Positions 15,036 through 21,835 of a stretch of DNA of 48,766 nucleotides are shown piece by piece. The notes beneath the pieces are model-generated. The model had not been told where the DNA came from and made no database searches. It saw nothing but the letters and a program-made list of their open reading frames with translations. Location: positions 1 to 48,766 of IMG/VR virus record IMGVR_UViG_3300050821_001826. One strand, given 5' to 3'. Numbering within the stretch: position 1 is the first letter of the stretch; every line of letters starts with the position of its first letter. A program made the position numbers and the translations under genes. Source of the stretch: a virus.

Positions 15036-15319
15036 CCCAACCGCCCTTCCGAAAGCGCCATCATGCGCTCAATCCGCTCGTCCCGCACGACAGCCTTGCG
15101 CAACCGCCGCGCTTCGGCCATGCTGATCTTCGGGTCGCGTTCCCTGGCGGCTTTGAGCAAGTCCTGTCTCCGCTCGTTTTCCCGATCCGCCTTAGCTCGC
15201 AGGCATTCTTTGCAGAGAATGTGGCCGTAAACCAAATGATTTAAGCCACAATCCACGCACCAACTCCCCGCGATTAGCCGCTTGCGTCGCTTGCGTGTTG
15301 CTTCCGTGCTTGGGTTCAT
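15032..15319 (-). CDS. Small zinc-finger protein
   Basis: 95 residues from the ATG at 15319 (overlapping the upstream stop), with AGGTGAGG upstream. CVDCG and CKEC about 15 residues apart form a zinc ribbon, flanked by very basic segments (RKRRKR; RRLRKAVVRDERIERMM). Likely a nucleic-acid-binding early protein; exact function unknown. Confidence 0.72.
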   Translation of the reverse strand: MNPSTEATRKRRKRLIAGSWCVDCGLNHLVYGHILCKECLRAKADRENERRQDLLKAARERDPKISMAEARRLRKAVVRDERIERMMALSEGRLG

Positions 15320-15630
15320 CGCCTCACCTGCTGCGCGGGGTTCGGGCATGTATCTTTATCGCGGTGAAACCACAACGGTTCGCCGATGTAAACCTTGGGA
15401 CCGCCGAACTGATCGGCTGTGGGATCGAGCACCCGCCCGTCAGAGAGCCTAAGAAACACGTGATTGGAACGCTGGAGCATGACTTCTTCGATTTCGGTGT
15501 GAACTCCCATCATGCCGAGCCAACCGGCGAGCGGATAGCAAACCATGGCGCACATCATGTCACCCTCGCGCTTTCCAATCAGGCCAGTGCGGAACCCCTT
15601 CGCGCATTGTTTAATCTTGGCGTCCGTCAT
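15316..15630 (-). CDS. Cys-His-Asp hydrolase-like small protein
   Basis: 104 residues; AAGGACGGGG precedes the ATG. Cys31 (VCYPLAGWL), His57 (SNHVFLRL) and Asp69 (RVLDPTADQFG) occur in the order and spacing of a transglutaminase/papain-like triad, and the sequence after DPTADQF also looks conserved. Such a small single domain is known from phage and bacterial hypothetical families. Enzymatic activity is inferred only from the three residues. Confidence 0.6.
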   Translation of the reverse strand: MTDAKIKQCAKGFRTGLIGKREGDMMCAMVCYPLAGWLGMMGVHTEIEEVMLQRSNHVFLRLSDGRVLDPTADQFGGPKVYIGEPLWFHRDKDTCPNPAQQVRR

Positions 15631-15660
15631 CCCCGTCCTTCTCTCTGCTCCGCGAGCCGG

Positions 15661-15897
15661 TCACTTGCGCCTTAGTGCTGAAACCACCACCGGCTCGTAA
15701 TAGTCAGCGCACATAACCACATCGGCGTAGTTGTATGGAATGTAAGTCTGCCTATCCCATTCGCGCACCATATCTTGAAGCGCTTTCTTCTCCGTGCGTC
15801 GTTTTGGCCCTGTCCAGTTCATGCGCTGATATTTTGGCCATTTCGCCCGCGCCATGAAGAACCGGCCTGTTCCGCGACAAACGTGAATCTCACCCAC
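15661..15897 (-). CDS. Hypothetical basic protein
   Basis: 78 residues from a GTG at 15897 just after GGGGAGGA; an alternative ATG at 15855 would give 64 residues. The core is basic and aromatic (KWPKYQRMNWTGPKRRTEKK), and the C-terminus reads YADVVMCADYYEPVVVSALRRK. No motif recognised. It directly follows the stop of the upstream gene. Confidence 0.62.
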   Translation of the reverse strand: MGEIHVCRGTGRFFMARAKWPKYQRMNWTGPKRRTEKKALQDMVREWDRQTYIPYNYADVVMCADYYEPVVVSALRRK

Positions 15898-15908
15898 ACT
15901 TCCTCCCC

Positions 15909-16346
15909 TCAGGCGCACACAGGGCGAATTTGTTTCGCGACCCAAGCACGCATACGCACCCACCTTTTCTCTGGTGTTATGCGCTCGGACTGCTTTGTCG
16001 TTTCGTTCCACCAATAATTGCACTCATCGTCATTCATCCAAACGATTTCTTGTACGAGTTGCGGAGCTACATCGAACGCGGCGGCGACCTGTTCCGGTTC
16101 GTCAGGGTCAAGCTGTTTCATGTCGATGCCACGCACCTTACCCAGAGCGCCGAGAGCACACACGTCGCCTTCCATAGTTTCAAGTTCGTGAGCGATGAGA
16201 GCCTTGTCGGGCATCGCGTCTAGCGCGGCCAGAAGTTCAGTGAGCAACTTTTGCCCCCTTCTGCCACGGGTAGCGCTCGCCACTTGACCACGCCATCGAA
16301 TCAGTGACCAGTTTTCGATATCTTCGGAATAGCCAGATCGACTCAT
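15909..16346 (-). CDS. Conserved phage early protein, unknown
   Basis: 145 residues from the ATG at 16346, with GGAGGTAG upstream. It matches a pattern I recognise from many phage genomes: SRSGYSED, LIRWRGQVASATRGRRGQ, LLAALDAMPDK, MEGDVCALGALGKVRGID, then a C-terminal PEKRWVRMRAWV helix. Family proteins are encoded in early regions, but I know of no established function. No catalytic motif is evident. Confidence 0.82.
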   Translation of the reverse strand: MSRSGYSEDIENWSLIRWRGQVASATRGRRGQKLLTELLAALDAMPDKALIAHELETMEGDVCALGALGKVRGIDMKQLDPDEPEQVAAAFDVAPQLVQEIVWMNDDECNYWWNETTKQSERITPEKRWVRMRAWVAKQIRPVCA

Positions 16347-16403
16347 AACTACCTCCAATACTTCCCCTTGATCTTCCGCAGCCACGAGAGCTGCGACAGT
16401 TCT

Positions 16404-16754
16404 TCAACCTCTTGCGTAAACGTCGCTCGGTACTTTCTTGAGCCGCAGGTATTCCATTTTCCGCGCAACCTGTGTCGGCGTCGGAAAGAAATCCTGCTCT
16501 GGATCGATCCGCAGCAAAGCAACCGCCTCAGCTACCTTGTCGACGCCCTTTTGAATTGCCAGTTGCTCGTAGTCGGCGAAATACTCCTCGACGCTCTCAC
16601 CTTGGTCTTGAGCCGGGTACCGGCGCGTCAGGCCCTCCATGATCGCCAGTAGGGTCGACGAGTCCTCTTTCGATAGCGATCTTTGCAAGGACGCGGCGCG
16701 CCCCGTCAATGCGTTCTTTAGCTGGGCTTGGCTTACTCTTTCCAGTTCTCCCAT
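16404..16754 (-). CDS. Probable helicase-loader-type replication protein
   Basis: 116 residues; GGAGGG lies six bases before the ATG. Helical throughout, it contains STLLAIMEGLTRRYPAQ and a C-terminal FFPTPTQVARKMEYLR segment, reminiscent of small phage replication/loader proteins that follow an O-like initiator. Its first 52 codons overlap the initiator gene in another frame, yet the strong ribosome site and protein-like composition support it. The functional call rests mainly on position. Confidence 0.65.
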   Translation of the reverse strand: MGELERVSQAQLKNALTGRAASLQRSLSKEDSSTLLAIMEGLTRRYPAQDQGESVEEYFADYEQLAIQKGVDKVAEAVALLRIDPEQDFFPTPTQVARKMEYLRLKKVPSDVYARG

Positions 16755-17472
16755 TTTGTCCCTCCAGTGTGTATTTGCGATCTTTCAGCCAGAACACGTT
16801 CACGAGTTCGCCGCGTTCCTGCGCCCGCTGACAGGCTCCCAAAAGGAACTCAGCGGCTCCCTTTGCGTCACACCCGGCAACCTTGGCCTCAGCCGCGATC
16901 ACTTGCGCGACGATCCTTACGTCCCCCGGCGTCCCGGCAAAGCCAGCCTCTTCCATGAGCCAGTTTGCGGCCATGAACTCGCCGTCGCCTCCGGTCGACC
17001 GTATGCGCGGAGGTACAGAGGGGCTTTTTAAATCTCCCTCTTCCTCTCCCTGTGTGGAAATTGTTTGACTGTCTTTGACATCGTTTGACGGTGTTTGACC
17101 TTCGCGCTCTCGCTGCTCACGCTTTTTGTCCCGGAAATAGGTCCGCCTCGCCTCTTCATCGCGGATGTTCCGGTAGTGCTCATAGTTGACGATCTGCCAT
17201 CCCCAATCCCGGCCCGAATCTATGGGGGTAATCCGCGCGCCGCTCTCAGCCTTGGATCGGCTCTTGAGGTCGGGATTCATCAATTCCTTGATGGCATGGT
17301 CGACAAGCTCTTGGGGTACATTCGTCCGCCGAGCGATGGCGTCGACGGTCATGTCGACCACCCCATCGCGATCCGCCAGGACGAGCATATCCATGAAAAC
17401 GTGGCGCACCACGTAGTCTTTAGCTATCGTGGAATCAAAGATTTGCGCGAAGATTTTGGCGAACACGTTCAT
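16597..17472 (-). CDS. O-like: O-like replication initiator
   Basis: 291 residues from the ATG at 17472, with AAAGGGT upstream. The N-terminal 90 residues have the form of a phage replisome winged helix (AKIFAQIFDSTIAKDYVVRHVFMDML, cut here to two parts: AKIFAQIFDS and YVVRHVFMDML), with MTVDAIARRTNVPQ as the likely recognition helices. Residues about 105-160 are a charged, low-complexity linker, and their DNA contains four 10-bp iterons. The C-terminal half (GTPGDVRIVAQVIAAEAK, AAEFLLGAC) is a helical domain. This order (DNA-binding head, linker containing the origin, interaction domain) is that of lambda O, which binds its own gene to recruit a loader and the host DnaB. Confidence 0.8.
   Translation of the reverse strand: MNVFAKIFAQIFDSTIAKDYVVRHVFMDMLVLADRDGVVDMTVDAIARRTNVPQELVDHAIKELMNPDLKSRSKAESGARITPIDSGRDWGWQIVNYEHYRNIRDEEARRTYFRDKKREQREREGQTPSNDVKDSQTISTQGEEEGDLKSPSVPPRIRSTGGDGEFMAANWLMEEAGFAGTPGDVRIVAQVIAAEAKVAGCDAKGAAEFLLGACQRAQERGELVNVFWLKDRKYTLEGQNGRTGKSKPSPAKERIDGARRVLAKIAIERGLVDPTGDHGGPDAPVPGSRPR
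17036..17101. other. ori: Candidate replication origin: four iterons inside the initiator gene
   Basis: TTTGAC occurs at 17064, 17074, 17084 and 17094, an exact 10-base period; read on the gene strand the unit is GTCAAA plus four bases. Next to it (17036-17060) lies a purine-rich stretch on the gene strand ending in a TTTAAAAAG tract. Lambda also carries four iterons and an asymmetric AT-rich tract inside gene O. Initiator binding and melting here are inferred. Confidence 0.7.
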
Positions 17473-17482
17473 ACGGTACACC

Positions 17483-17506
17483 CTTTGTCAAAGACAGTCA
17501 AGGACA
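17483..17506. promoter_or_regulatory. Iteron-like repeats and palindrome upstream of the initiator
   Basis: On the plus strand GTCAAAGACA (17487-17496) is followed by GTCAAGGACA (17497-17506), the same 10-base unit as in the intragenic iterons but in the opposite orientation. CTTTGTCAAAG (17483-17493) is a perfect 11-base palindrome next to the initiator's ribosome site. It may let the initiator repress its own gene or form part of the origin. Confidence 0.55.
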
Positions 17507-17510
17507 ATAT

Positions 17511-17594
17511 TTACCCAATTCTCCACCCAATCAGCAGCCCGGCCAACGCCAGAGCTACCACGATGCGCCAGTCGATACGGCCTAATGCGTCCAT
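17511..17594 (-). CDS. Tiny single-span membrane peptide
   Basis: 27 residues; GTGAGGAAAAG precedes the ATG. The sequence MDALGRIDWRIVVALALAG then LLIGWRIG is one clean membrane helix with a positive terminus. Small size limits confidence, but the ribosome site and fit between neighbours support it. Function unknown. Confidence 0.5.
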   Translation of the reverse strand: MDALGRIDWRIVVALALAGLLIGWRIG

Positions 17595-17633
17595 CTTTTC
17601 CTCACTTCTTGCGCTTACTCGGCGCGGTGGGGG

Positions 17634-17804
17634 CTAAACAATCTCACTGATCCTGTCGATTGCGGATTCCAGGGAATTATAGGCATCCTCTGAGGTTTCA
17701 GCCAGTTCGTTGGCCTCATCCGCCAATGAGCGCAGATCGTCACGAATCTTGCCCAAAGCCGTCAATTTCTTGTTAAGTTCGGCATTTATCTTCTTCAGAT
17801 TCAC
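17634..17804 (-). CDS. Small coiled-coil protein
   Basis: 56 residues with a GTG start six to seven bases after AAGGAG. It is almost entirely one charged helix with heptads (KINAELNKKLTALGKIRDD, LADEANELAETSEDAYNSL). A dimeric coiled coil is likely. No family recognised. Confidence 0.68.
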   Translation of the reverse strand: MNLKKINAELNKKLTALGKIRDDLRSLADEANELAETSEDAYNSLESAIDRISEIV

Positions 17805-17833
17805 AGTATTTCTCCTTACTACCCAGCGTGGGG

Positions 17834-18166
17834 CTACTTCGCTTTGAGTGCTGCGTCCAGATGTGCCTGCATGATGGCAAAGGCAATCTCAAAATCGTGC
17901 TCAGTGGAAGTCAGCGCGGCTAATCGTTGCCACTGCTTCGAGGTCAGTTCGAGTCGGATGCCAACCAATCCAGGCGGTGATACTTTCTTCGGCTTAGGCT
18001 TGCCAGCGTCACTCCTGCGCTTCCGTGCGGGTGCCTGAGACGCAGGCGGGGTGGGCGATTCATCCTCGCGCGACAACATGGATGGCGGTCCATACTCTAG
18101 GCCGAGCTTGCGGCGGCGCGCTTCCAACGCTTCGGGCGATCTTTCTACTTCTTGGGGGTCGGGCAT
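17834..18166 (-). CDS. Hypothetical protein with disordered basic linker
   Basis: 110 residues from the ATG at 18166, which overlaps the upstream stop (TGATG); GGAGGAG lies upstream. Residues 1-60 are charged and Pro/Lys-rich (SQAPARKRRSDAGKPKPKK), and residues 65-110 form a compact domain (VGIRLELTSKQWQRLAAL) ending in helices. It could be a small ribbon-helix-helix-like regulator, but this is uncertain. Confidence 0.65.
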   Translation of the reverse strand: MPDPQEVERSPEALEARRRKLGLEYGPPSMLSREDESPTPPASQAPARKRRSDAGKPKPKKVSPPGLVGIRLELTSKQWQRLAALTSTEHDFEIAFAIMQAHLDAALKAK

Positions 18167-18426
18167 CACTTCTCCTCCCAGAGCAGCGCTTTGACGACTG
18201 CGCGAAGATCAATTTCCTCGCGGATTTCCATCTTTAGCGCTTCGGTGTTCTCAAACTGCACCGCATCGTATTCGGGCAGGTAGCCATATTCCGGTTTAGA
18301 GTTTGGGCCGGTCAGCCCGTAATCCTTTTTGACTATAGGCACTACGTCAACGCGCTCAATAAGAACCCTATACTTCACAAAGGTGCGCTGCTTCACTGTT
18401 TTGTTTACCACTACCGTGTCTGCCAT
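18166..18426 (-). CDS. Hypothetical protein
   Basis: 86 residues from the ATG at 18426, with GAGGAG upstream. It begins MADTVVVNKTVKQRTFVKY, has a central YGLTGPNSKPEYGYLPEYD loop and ends in an acidic helix. Coupled to the next gene. No family recognised. Confidence 0.68.
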   Translation of the reverse strand: MADTVVVNKTVKQRTFVKYRVLIERVDVVPIVKKDYGLTGPNSKPEYGYLPEYDAVQFENTEALKMEIREEIDLRAVVKALLWEEK

Positions 18427-18449
18427 GTCTCTCCTCGCGCCCCTGCGGG

Positions 18450-18797
18450 CTAGTCGGTGTACGTCGGTACTACGGGTTTCTTGCCTTGCGTGTGCATTGC
18501 TAAAATGTGGCAGGCATAACAACCGCCCATTAGCGTGTTGCCTTGCGCTTCAGTCCATCCAAAGCGCCGTTTCGCGTGAAGATGAACCAAGTGCCAGCGT
18601 TCGTAGATCGATCCTCCAAAGGGCAGCGTGCCAGCCTGGTGTAGGGTATGCAGCGGCTTTCCGTCCTCGTCCCGAAGCTCACACATCCCTCCGCTGCGCT
18701 TGTACACCCGGTCGCGCTCGGTTAGCTTCTCGCCTGCGGTCGGTTGCCCTCTGCGGGTTCCCGGGCGCTTCTTGCGGATTGGAGAGCGGCGGATCAT
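18450..18797 (-). CDS. HNH-type endonuclease-like protein
   Basis: 115 residues. A very basic N-terminus (MIRRSPIRKKRPGTRRG) precedes GGMCELRDEDG, then ERWHLVHLHAKRRFGW, TEAQGNTLMGGCYACH and a final His. The Cys-x(n)-His-x(2)-His ... Asn ... Cys-x-x-Cys-His layout fits an HNH/zinc fold of the NinG or recombination-endonuclease kind. It sits next to the exonuclease/annealase pair, so a DNA-processing role is likely. The stop-start overlap with the exonuclease gene is ATGA. Confidence 0.72.
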   Translation of the reverse strand: MIRRSPIRKKRPGTRRGQPTAGEKLTERDRVYKRSGGMCELRDEDGKPLHTLHQAGTLPFGGSIYERWHLVHLHAKRRFGWTEAQGNTLMGGCYACHILAMHTQGKKPVVPTYTD

Positions 18798-19474
18798 CTG
18801 CCCGATGCCAACTTGCGCATGAACGCGATCTGAGCCTCAACTTCCGCTGAGAACTTGATGACCTCTTTCCTGATTTCCTCGATCCGCGCGTCATCTCGAT
18901 CCATGCGAATAATGAAGAACTGGAACTCAGCCGGGAGCCGGGAATCGTAACTCACAAAGTCAGCCCACGGGCGTCCGGTACAAGCCAGGTAAAACAGCAT
19001 TTGGTCCCGATGCTCTGGAGGTACCTGATTGGCCATCATCCAGTCGATGTGCGTTGTAGTATTGGGACATTTGATTTCAATGATCCCATCTTTGCCCACC
19101 AAACCATCTGGCGATCCGCCAGCAATGTCCGCCATTCCAGGCCACGGAACGAAGTCGATCTGCTCGACCAAAACCTGTTCTTCAATCTCATACCGCGCCC
19201 GCGCCGCGTTCTCTTGTTCTCGCCCCCAAAGCATAGCCGGAGAAACGTAGTGATCCTGTATCTGACCTGTCAGGATTTCGGCGATTTTCTCGGTCCGGTA
19301 GTTCTTGCGCTCTGCGGACTCCTCTTTGTTTTTCTTGTAATTCATCACTTCGGAGATGCGAGAGCCGGTCACTTTGCCGATGCGTTTCTCAAACCATTGT
19401 TCGGTCTGCTGGCGCGGGACTTCGGAGCGATCCAAAAAATCATATTCAGGGCCGGAGTAGTTAGCTGTTTCCAT
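18794..19474 (-). CDS. YqaJ / lambda-type exonuclease
   Basis: 226 residues from the ATG at 19474, with GAGGAG upstream. WFEKRIGKVTGSRI is the conserved N-terminal Arg/Gly motif of YqaJ nucleases. ML-WGREQENAARARYE follows, and SPDGLVGKDGIIEIKCP supplies the catalytic Asp, Glu and Lys of the PD-(D/E)xK site. QMLFYLACTGRPWADFVSYD matches the C-terminal core. The family digests 5' ends of double-stranded DNA to give 3' overhangs. It is paired with the annealing protein upstream, forming a Red-like recombination system for DNA repair and concatemer formation. Confidence 0.92.
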   Translation of the reverse strand: METANYSGPEYDFLDRSEVPRQQTEQWFEKRIGKVTGSRISEVMNYKKNKEESAERKNYRTEKIAEILTGQIQDHYVSPAMLWGREQENAARARYEIEEQVLVEQIDFVPWPGMADIAGGSPDGLVGKDGIIEIKCPNTTTHIDWMMANQVPPEHRDQMLFYLACTGRPWADFVSYDSRLPAEFQFFIIRMDRDDARIEEIRKEVIKFSAEVEAQIAFMRKLASGR

Positions 19475-20234
19475 GGCGCAGCTCCTCTTGACGTTTGACT
19501 TTGGCATCGGCAAAAGCCTTGGTAGAAGCACCATCCCCAATCGCCATAGCTTTCTTCTGAGCGTCTAGGTAGACGCGCTTCAACTCAGCCTCGGATTCAG
19601 CCAAGCCGATCTTGTCTACCCATTCCTTGCGTTCGGCATCGGGGAGCGCAGCGGTGCCTGTTGGCTTACCGTCCGAATCCGGCATGGCAGCGACCATTCC
19701 AGTGGCTCCGCAGAACGTGTACCGCTCAAGGTAGCTCAGTGTAGAAGCCTTAGCCTGAATCGCGTTCTTGCCGCCTGAGGCATCGGCTGGCGAAGAGAAC
19801 GTGGTAGGCGCTTGCTCATAGAGACCGTAGCGCAGAACGCAACTGACGGTGATTACCCCCTCTTTCTCAGAGAACGGGAAAGACCATGTGATTCCCCGCT
19901 CGGCCAGGGCCGGCATGACCGCGGTCGTGTACGCTGCAAGGTCCGCGAAATTGTAGGTATAACTCCCCGTGTTTGCCAGTCGGTTCTTCACAATCTGCGG
20001 AGGGTTCTTTTTGAAATCCGCCATGGCTTCTGCGAACGATCTCTCATCCTGCATCTCGGCCATCTTGCGCTGTCCGTCGAGAAACACGTTCATCAAGCGC
20101 TCGATCTTATCGGCGTCCAGGTTTGGGTTCGCGGCCAATCGGTCCATGACAGCCACAAGCGTGTGATTTTCCGGTGCCGGACGCGGCGCAAGCGAAGCGC
20201 TGCGTTTATCTTCAACTACGATTTCCGTGCTCAT
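19461..20234 (-). CDS. erf-like: Erf-family single-strand annealing protein
   Basis: 257 residues; GGAGACGAA precedes the ATG. Residues about 60-175 hold the Erf core (FAEAMADFKKNPPQIVKN, YNFADLAAYTTAVMPALAERG, SCVLRY, then ASTLSYLERYTFCGATG). The C-terminal third is a charged helical tail. The protein binds single-stranded ends produced by the adjacent exonuclease and pairs them with complementary strands. The two genes overlap by 14 bases. Confidence 0.92.
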   Translation of the reverse strand: MSTEIVVEDKRSASLAPRPAPENHTLVAVMDRLAANPNLDADKIERLMNVFLDGQRKMAEMQDERSFAEAMADFKKNPPQIVKNRLANTGSYTYNFADLAAYTTAVMPALAERGITWSFPFSEKEGVITVSCVLRYGLYEQAPTTFSSPADASGGKNAIQAKASTLSYLERYTFCGATGMVAAMPDSDGKPTGTAALPDAERKEWVDKIGLAESEAELKRVYLDAQKKAMAIGDGASTKAFADAKVKRQEELRHGNS

Positions 20235-20348
20235 TTCGTCTCCAATCTTGAATTGCGCCCCTCTTCAGCAGTACAGCCGGTCGTATAGGCTCCGTAGCAG
20301 GGTGTGAAGCGCAAACTTGTTAATCCTCCGGGCTGGTGGGATCGGGGG

Positions 20349-20735
20349 TCATGCGGGAACCTCGTCGGGAGCCATGATCGATCCGCAACGCCATTCGTAG
20401 ATGGGAACCTCGCGCTCGGGAATTACGGTCTCCTCTTGCGCAGGAATCACATGCTCTGGCTCGATCTTAGTTCCGATCAGTACGCGCTCACAGACCAATT
20501 CACGGTCTCCGTTGTAGTCCAAAACAACCTCACCACTGAATTCCCGGCGCAGAGTGAGAATGCTATTGTAATCATGTTTGCGCACATGACCAGCGGCTTT
20601 GGCGAAGGCTGCCAACTCTTCTTTCGAGCAACCGAATCGGTCCATCCTGCGCATGTTGGGCAGTGGCAAGTCTGGATGATCCTCAAAGAACTGCGCCATT
20701 TCCCGCAATCCTTTTATCAATTCAATGCGTTCCAT
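20349..20735 (-). CDS. Hypothetical early protein
   Basis: 128 residues; AAGG lies seven bases before the ATG. It starts with a helix (ERIELIKGLREMAQFFEDH), then LPLPNMRRMDRFGCSKEE and a beta-rich C-terminal half ending IPIYEW-type strands (REVPIYEWRCG). No family recognised. Downstream, 20235-20348 holds no sure gene; a possible 27-codon TTG frame (20231-20314) overlaps the Erf start. Confidence 0.72.
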   Translation of the reverse strand: MERIELIKGLREMAQFFEDHPDLPLPNMRRMDRFGCSKEELAAFAKAAGHVRKHDYNSILTLRREFSGEVVLDYNGDRELVCERVLIGTKIEPEHVIPAQEETVIPEREVPIYEWRCGSIMAPDEVPA

Positions 20736-20762
20736 TTTTGCCTTCGTTCGGGTGAGGGTGGG

Positions 20763-20885
20763 TTACTTGCGACGAGCGGCGAGTATCTTCGCCACATACT
20801 CGTAAAGGTGCTGATTTTTGAGTGCAGCCTCGGCCTTCAATCGCTGCAACAGATCATCTTCGATGGGGATATCGAGTCTCGCCAT
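20763..20885 (-). CDS. Ribbon-helix-helix DNA-binding protein
   Basis: 40 residues; GAGGAG lies three to four bases before the ATG. A short strand MARLDIPIEDDLLQRLKAEA followed by a second helix (YEYVAKILAARRK) is the Arc/CopG/ParD ribbon-helix-helix plan in its minimal length. Dimeric repressors of this fold bind short direct or inverted repeats. A TACGAT direct repeat over its own promoter suggests autoregulation. Confidence 0.75.
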   Translation of the reverse strand: MARLDIPIEDDLLQRLKAEAALKNQHLYEYVAKILAARRK

Positions 20886-20899
20886 GTGCTCCTCTTGAC

Positions 20900-20937
20900 T
20901 ACGATTAATACGATAGCACGTATTTCACGGAATGCAA
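20900..20937 (-). promoter_or_regulatory. Internal early promoter with TACGAT operator repeats
   Basis: On the minus strand TTGCAT (20937-20932) and TATCGT (20915-20910) are 16 bases apart, a sigma70-like promoter. On the plus strand TACGAT at 20900-20905 and again at 20909-20914 covers the -10 element with a 9-base period, suited to a ribbon-helix-helix dimer pair. Confidence 0.55.
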
Positions 20938-20940
20938 GAC

Positions 20941-21123
20941 CTATTTTCGACGAAAGAACGGAGCCAGCAACGTAGCCACGCCGAATACCGCTGCGAGTAC
21001 TGCCATGATGCGCGTAAACACATCCAGCGGATCGATGTAATCCACGTTCATGGGATGCGTCCAGTGGATGCCGTGTACGTCTGCGCGCTTCTCATCGTCA
21101 TCGCATGAAATGTGGATCGTCAT
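20941..21123 (-). CDS. Small membrane-anchored protein
   Basis: 60 residues from the ATG that overlaps the upstream stop (ATGA). The N-terminal half is polar and His/Asp-rich (TIHISCDDDEKRADVHGIHW). The C-terminal half has one membrane span (RIMAVLAAVFGVATLLAPF) ending FRRK. No family recognised. Confidence 0.65.
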   Translation of the reverse strand: MTIHISCDDDEKRADVHGIHWTHPMNVDYIDPLDVFTRIMAVLAAVFGVATLLAPFFRRK

Positions 21124-21425
21124 GGGGTCACGGCCTTTGCGAGTGCGGCGCGACATTCACGCAATCGAAACGATAGCCACTCAGGAATCTCCCTGCCATC
21201 CTCAGCGCTATCCAGTAAGCAATCGATGGCGTGGTACATATCCCACGAAGCTGCAAAGAGCGTGGCATTCGCGACTATCTCGGCGGTAGTGGTCTTGTTG
21301 ACGCGCACGTTAGGCTTCATTGGCTGCTCACCACTCGCATAAATGTAACGAGCGCCACTCTTGGCGAAGCCGAGATGGTATGGACCCGGCGTAAACGCAC
21401 ATTTGCTCACAACTGCCTCCTTCAT
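21120..21425 (-). CDS. Conserved phage early protein (TPGP-type)
   Basis: 101 residues. The FTPGPYHLGF opening, a YIYASGEQ strand and the EIVANATLFAASWDMYHAI helix match a very common phage domain with T-P-G-P-W at the start and a-N-A-x-L-I-A-A-A-P-D-M-Y-x-A-L in the middle. Its function is not established. The start overlaps the upstream stop. Confidence 0.75.
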   Translation of the reverse strand: MKEAVVSKCAFTPGPYHLGFAKSGARYIYASGEQPMKPNVRVNKTTTAEIVANATLFAASWDMYHAIDCLLDSAEDGREIPEWLSFRLRECRAALAKAVTP

Positions 21426-21619
21426 TCGGCTATCAAGAAATCATCATCATCTTCCGGCCAAGTGCTGCATGGACATTTAGGGTCATCACAATATTCGCGG
21501 TGACCGCTGCATTCAAGTCTCAGGAAATGGCGGCAATGCTCACCCTCGCCGAAATTGATGTCATCGATGTCGCCGCCACAATGACATTGCGACCAGCACT
21601 CAGGGCAATCGTGTGCCAT
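21422..21619 (-). CDS. Small Cys-rich zinc-binding protein
   Basis: 65 residues from the ATG at 21619, with GAAGGAG upstream. CPECWSQCHCGGD and later CSGHREYCDDPKCPC give many potential zinc ligands, and an acidic tail (EDDDDF) follows. This is a widespread small phage protein type of unknown function. Confidence 0.7.
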   Translation of the reverse strand: MAHDCPECWSQCHCGGDIDDINFGEGEHCRHFLRLECSGHREYCDDPKCPCSTWPEDDDDFLIAE

Positions 21620-21641
21620 CTCTGCTCCTTCGGGGGACGGG

Positions 21642-21809
21642 TTAGCGTGCGCATTTCTTGCTGCAATAGATGTCAGTATTGCAGCCGTTTTTTTCGACAA
21701 TCCAGCCAAACTTCTTGATAAATGCCACTATCGATGGGATAGGCTTCTCGGTTGCGATCCGAGCGCCAGTCTCCTTACCGCACATCGCGCATGACCAACT
21801 CAGATGCAT
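21642..21809 (-). CDS. Small zinc-ribbon protein
   Basis: 55 residues; GGAGAGAAATCAG precedes the ATG. CAMCGKE near the N-terminus and YCSKKCA at the end form a four-Cys ribbon around a short helix (PSIVAFIKKFGW). It is too short for many gene finders but well supported by ribosome site and Cys spacing. Confidence 0.7.
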   Translation of the reverse strand: MHLSWSCAMCGKETGARIATEKPIPSIVAFIKKFGWIVEKNGCNTDIYCSKKCAR

Positions 21810-21835
21810 TCTGATTTCTCTCCTTCGGGGTGGGG

